A stretch of DNA of 7,099 bases from Lachnospiraceae bacterium (GTDB taxonomy: Bacteria > Bacillota > Clostridia > Lachnospirales > Lachnospiraceae): contig JAGDCK010000030.1 in NCBI GenBank assembly GCA_017958585.1, forward strand, positions 1 through 7,099, given 5' to 3'. A program made the position numbers and the translations under genes. Positions 5,633 through 7,099 of the stretch are shown here, in pieces (within the stretch, counting starts at the first letter, position 1; each line of letters begins with the position of its first letter). The notes below the pieces were generated by a model. It made no database searches. It worked only from the letters and a program-made list of their open reading frames with translations, and had not been told where the DNA came from.

Positions 5633-7099
5633 TTTGTTTTCCTCACTTTCAATTTTTAAATTTTCTGTATTTTCAAAAAGGTTCTGCACAAGAATATTTT
5701 CAGAAGCCTTCCTGTTCTTGTCTTCAGCCTTATTCTTACTTCTGTTTTTGTCATTTTTTGTACTGTGAACATCAATGAGATTAAGTCTTAATGCGTTCAT
5801 ACATACGCTGAAGGATGATAAACTCATGGCCGCAGCACCCCACATGGGATTCATGACTATTCCGGGATATACACCCGCTGCCATGGGTATCAATATGACA
5901 TTGTATGCAAAGGCCCAGAAGAGATTTTCATGGATGTTCTTTAAGGTCTTTCTGGAGAGCCTTATGGCTGCTGCCACATCCGTAAGCTTTGAATTCATAA
6001 GCACTATCTCTGCAGAATCCATGGCCACATCCGTTCCCGCGCCAATGGCGATACCGGTGTCTGCAACCATGAGTGCGGGAGCATCGTTTATGCCATCTCC
6101 CACCATAGCAACCTTTCCGCGCTTTTTAAGATTTCTTATCACTTCTTCCTTTCCCTCGGGAAGAACTCCTGCGATCACCCTGTCAACTCCCGCAATCTCG
6201 CCAATGGCCTTTGCGGTCTTTTCATTATCACCTGTTAACATTATGACTTCGATGCCCATATTTTTAAGCTGCTTTACGGCATCTGCGGAATCTTTTTTTA
6301 CCACATCCCACACAAATATCATGCCAAGCACCCTGCCGTTTTTGGCAAAATACATGGGGGTCTTTCCCATATCGCAAAATCTCGCTTCATCCACCTTAAA
6401 GTCAGCCGGAATGGTGGCATTTTTGTCTATAAAATCCCTGTTTCCTCCAAGGACTGTATCCTCCCCGATCTTTCCCATAAGACCGTTTCCGGGAAGGGCC
6501 TTAAAATCGGAAACTTCGACTTTACTGATATTTTTCCCGCTGCAATATTCAACCACTGCCTTTGCCAGGGGATGTTCACTTTTTGCTTCAAGGGAGTAAG
6601 CAACTGTCAAAAGTTCTTCTTCTGTCACACCACTGTCCGTCACAATATCAGTAACCTTAGGGCTTCCCTCTGTTATGGTACCTGTTTTATCCAGGGCAAC
6701 AATTTCTATCTTTCCTGCGTTTTCAAGGCTCTCTGAAGTCTTAAACAGGATCCCGTTTTTGGCTCCCATACCGTTTCCAACCATTATGGCAACGGGAGTT
6801 GCAAGTCCGAGAGCGCAGGGGCATGAAATCACAAGGACTGCAATGGCTCTCTCTAAGGCATCCGGGAAGTCAGCCCCTGATATAACCCAGGCGATACATA
6901 CTAAAACCGCGATCACAATGACCGCCGGTACAAATACGGCAGAAACCCTGTCGGCTATCCTTGCAATGGGAGCCTTTGACGCAGCTGAAGCTGATACCAT
7001 CTCAATGATCTGCGAAAAAGTGGTATCCTCGCCCACTTTAAGTGTCCTTGCCTTGAAAAATCCGGAGCTGTTTATGGTGGCTGCAGAAACCCTGTCTCC
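5420..7099 (-). CDS. copA: Copper-translocating P1B-type ATPase, C-terminal 559 residues, with fused C-terminal HMA domain (5'-truncated by window edge)
   Basis: Membrane ATPase that probably exports Cu(I) from the cytoplasm. The frame is open to base 7099, so the start lies outside the window. The missing part should include the first membrane helices and the TGE loop. Counting from the edge: end of the actuator domain 1-45; helix 54-76; helix with C93-P94-C95; phosphorylated D137 in DKTGT; H176-P177 of the nucleotide-binding domain; TGDN 289-292; GDGINDAP 334-341; helix with Y399-N400; helix with M425 and S429 (MSLSS). CPC, YN and MxxSS together are the copper/silver (P1B-1) signature, as opposed to zinc/cadmium. 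A Lys/Asn/Glu-rich linker (445-489) leads to an HMA domain (490-559) with C501 and C504 in GLMCEHC. HMA domains usually sit at the N-terminus; whether one is also there cannot be seen. The stop is TAG at 5420-5422. No strong terminator follows, so read-through into the c-di-GMP gene is possible. Confidence 0.95.
   Translation of the reverse strand, partial: GDRVSAATINSSGFFKARTLKVGEDTTFSQIIEMVSASAASKAPIARIADRVSAVFVPAVIVIAVLVCIAWVISGADFPDALERAIAVLVISCPCALGLATPVAIMVGNGMGAKNGILFKTSESLENAGKIEIVALDKTGTITEGSPKVTDIVTDSGVTEEELLTVAYSLEAKSEHPLAKAVVEYCSGKNISKVEVSDFKALPGNGLMGKIGEDTVLGGNRDFIDKNATIPADFKVDEARFCDMGKTPMYFAKNGRVLGMIFVWDVVKKDSADAVKQLKNMGIEVIMLTGDNEKTAKAIGEIAGVDRVIAGVLPEGKEEVIRNLKKRGKVAMVGDGINDAPALMVADTGIAIGAGTDVAMDSAEIVLMNSKLTDVAAAIRLSRKTLKNIHENLFWAFAYNVILIPMAAGVYPGIVMNPMWGAAAMSLSSFSVCMNALRLNLIDVHSTKNDKNRSKNKAEDKNRKASENILVQNLFENTENLKIESEENKMTKTIKVSGLMCEHCEANVKKTLEAMDGIESATVSKDTQTAVVTLSKPLDEELVKNAIEDKGYGFVGIED
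5640..5644 (-). promoter_or_regulatory. Internal Shine-Dalgarno site inside the ATPase gene
   Basis: On the minus strand GAGGA lies seven A-rich bases before the in-frame ATG at 5632, with good spacing for initiation. It sits in the DNA of the low-complexity linker, where protein constraint is weak, just before the CopZ-like domain. It could direct internal initiation of a 70-residue chaperone. The codons read as Glu-Glu-Asn-Lys, so a chance match remains possible. Confidence 0.4.

Noticed and set aside
5775..6599. Plus-strand open frame of 274 codons
   Set aside because: Antisense to the ATPase catalytic core (DKTGT, TGDN and GDGINDAP are on the other strand); a composition shadow.
7034..7036. 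GTG at 7036 as start of the ATPase gene
   Set aside because: The frame stays open to the window edge, and the 21 upstream codons encode conserved actuator-domain sequence (GDRVSAATIN...). This is an internal Val codon.

Overview
The window holds two genes, both read on the minus strand. Right to left, they are the 3' part of a copper-type P1B ATPase gene (7099 to 5420, cut by the right edge), an AT-rich 152-base gap, and a complete very large cyclic-di-GMP signalling gene (5267 to 21). Only 20 bases lie beyond the second stop codon, too few to judge a terminator or a next gene. No RNA gene, CRISPR array or insertion sequence was seen.

The setting looks like a Gram-positive anaerobe of the Clostridia, most likely Lachnospiraceae (Butyrivibrio-like). 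This is inferred from three things: strong GGAGG-type ribosome sites with AT-rich spacers, a soluble PAS/GAF/GGDEF/EAL giant protein, and a copper ATPase with its metal-binding (HMA) domain at the C-terminus. No species marker is present.

The ATPase fragment carries every catalytic motif expected downstream of the actuator TGE loop (CPC, DKTGT, HP, TGDN, GDGxNDAP) plus the transmembrane residues of Cu(I) exporters. It ends in a charged linker and a 70-residue CopZ-like domain. That domain begins with an ATG behind a well-placed Shine-Dalgarno sequence, so the same gene may also yield a free copper chaperone.

The 1748-residue signalling protein reads PAS - degenerate GGDEF - EAL - PAS - PAS-like - PAS - degenerate GGDEF-like - PAS - GAF - intact GGDEF - PAS. 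The EAL (c-di-GMP breakdown) and the last GGDEF (c-di-GMP synthesis) both keep their key residues, so the protein could be bifunctional and steered by several sensor domains. No membrane segment was seen.

The most unusual non-coding signal is in and around the gap. A sequence just after the ATPase stop codon is complementary to the ribosome site and start of the signalling gene (11 perfect pairs, extendable to about 19). In a read-through transcript this could hide the signalling gene's start, while a transcript from a possible promoter inside the gap would lack the blocking arm. Whether the two genes are functionally linked (copper and c-di-GMP) is not shown by the sequence.
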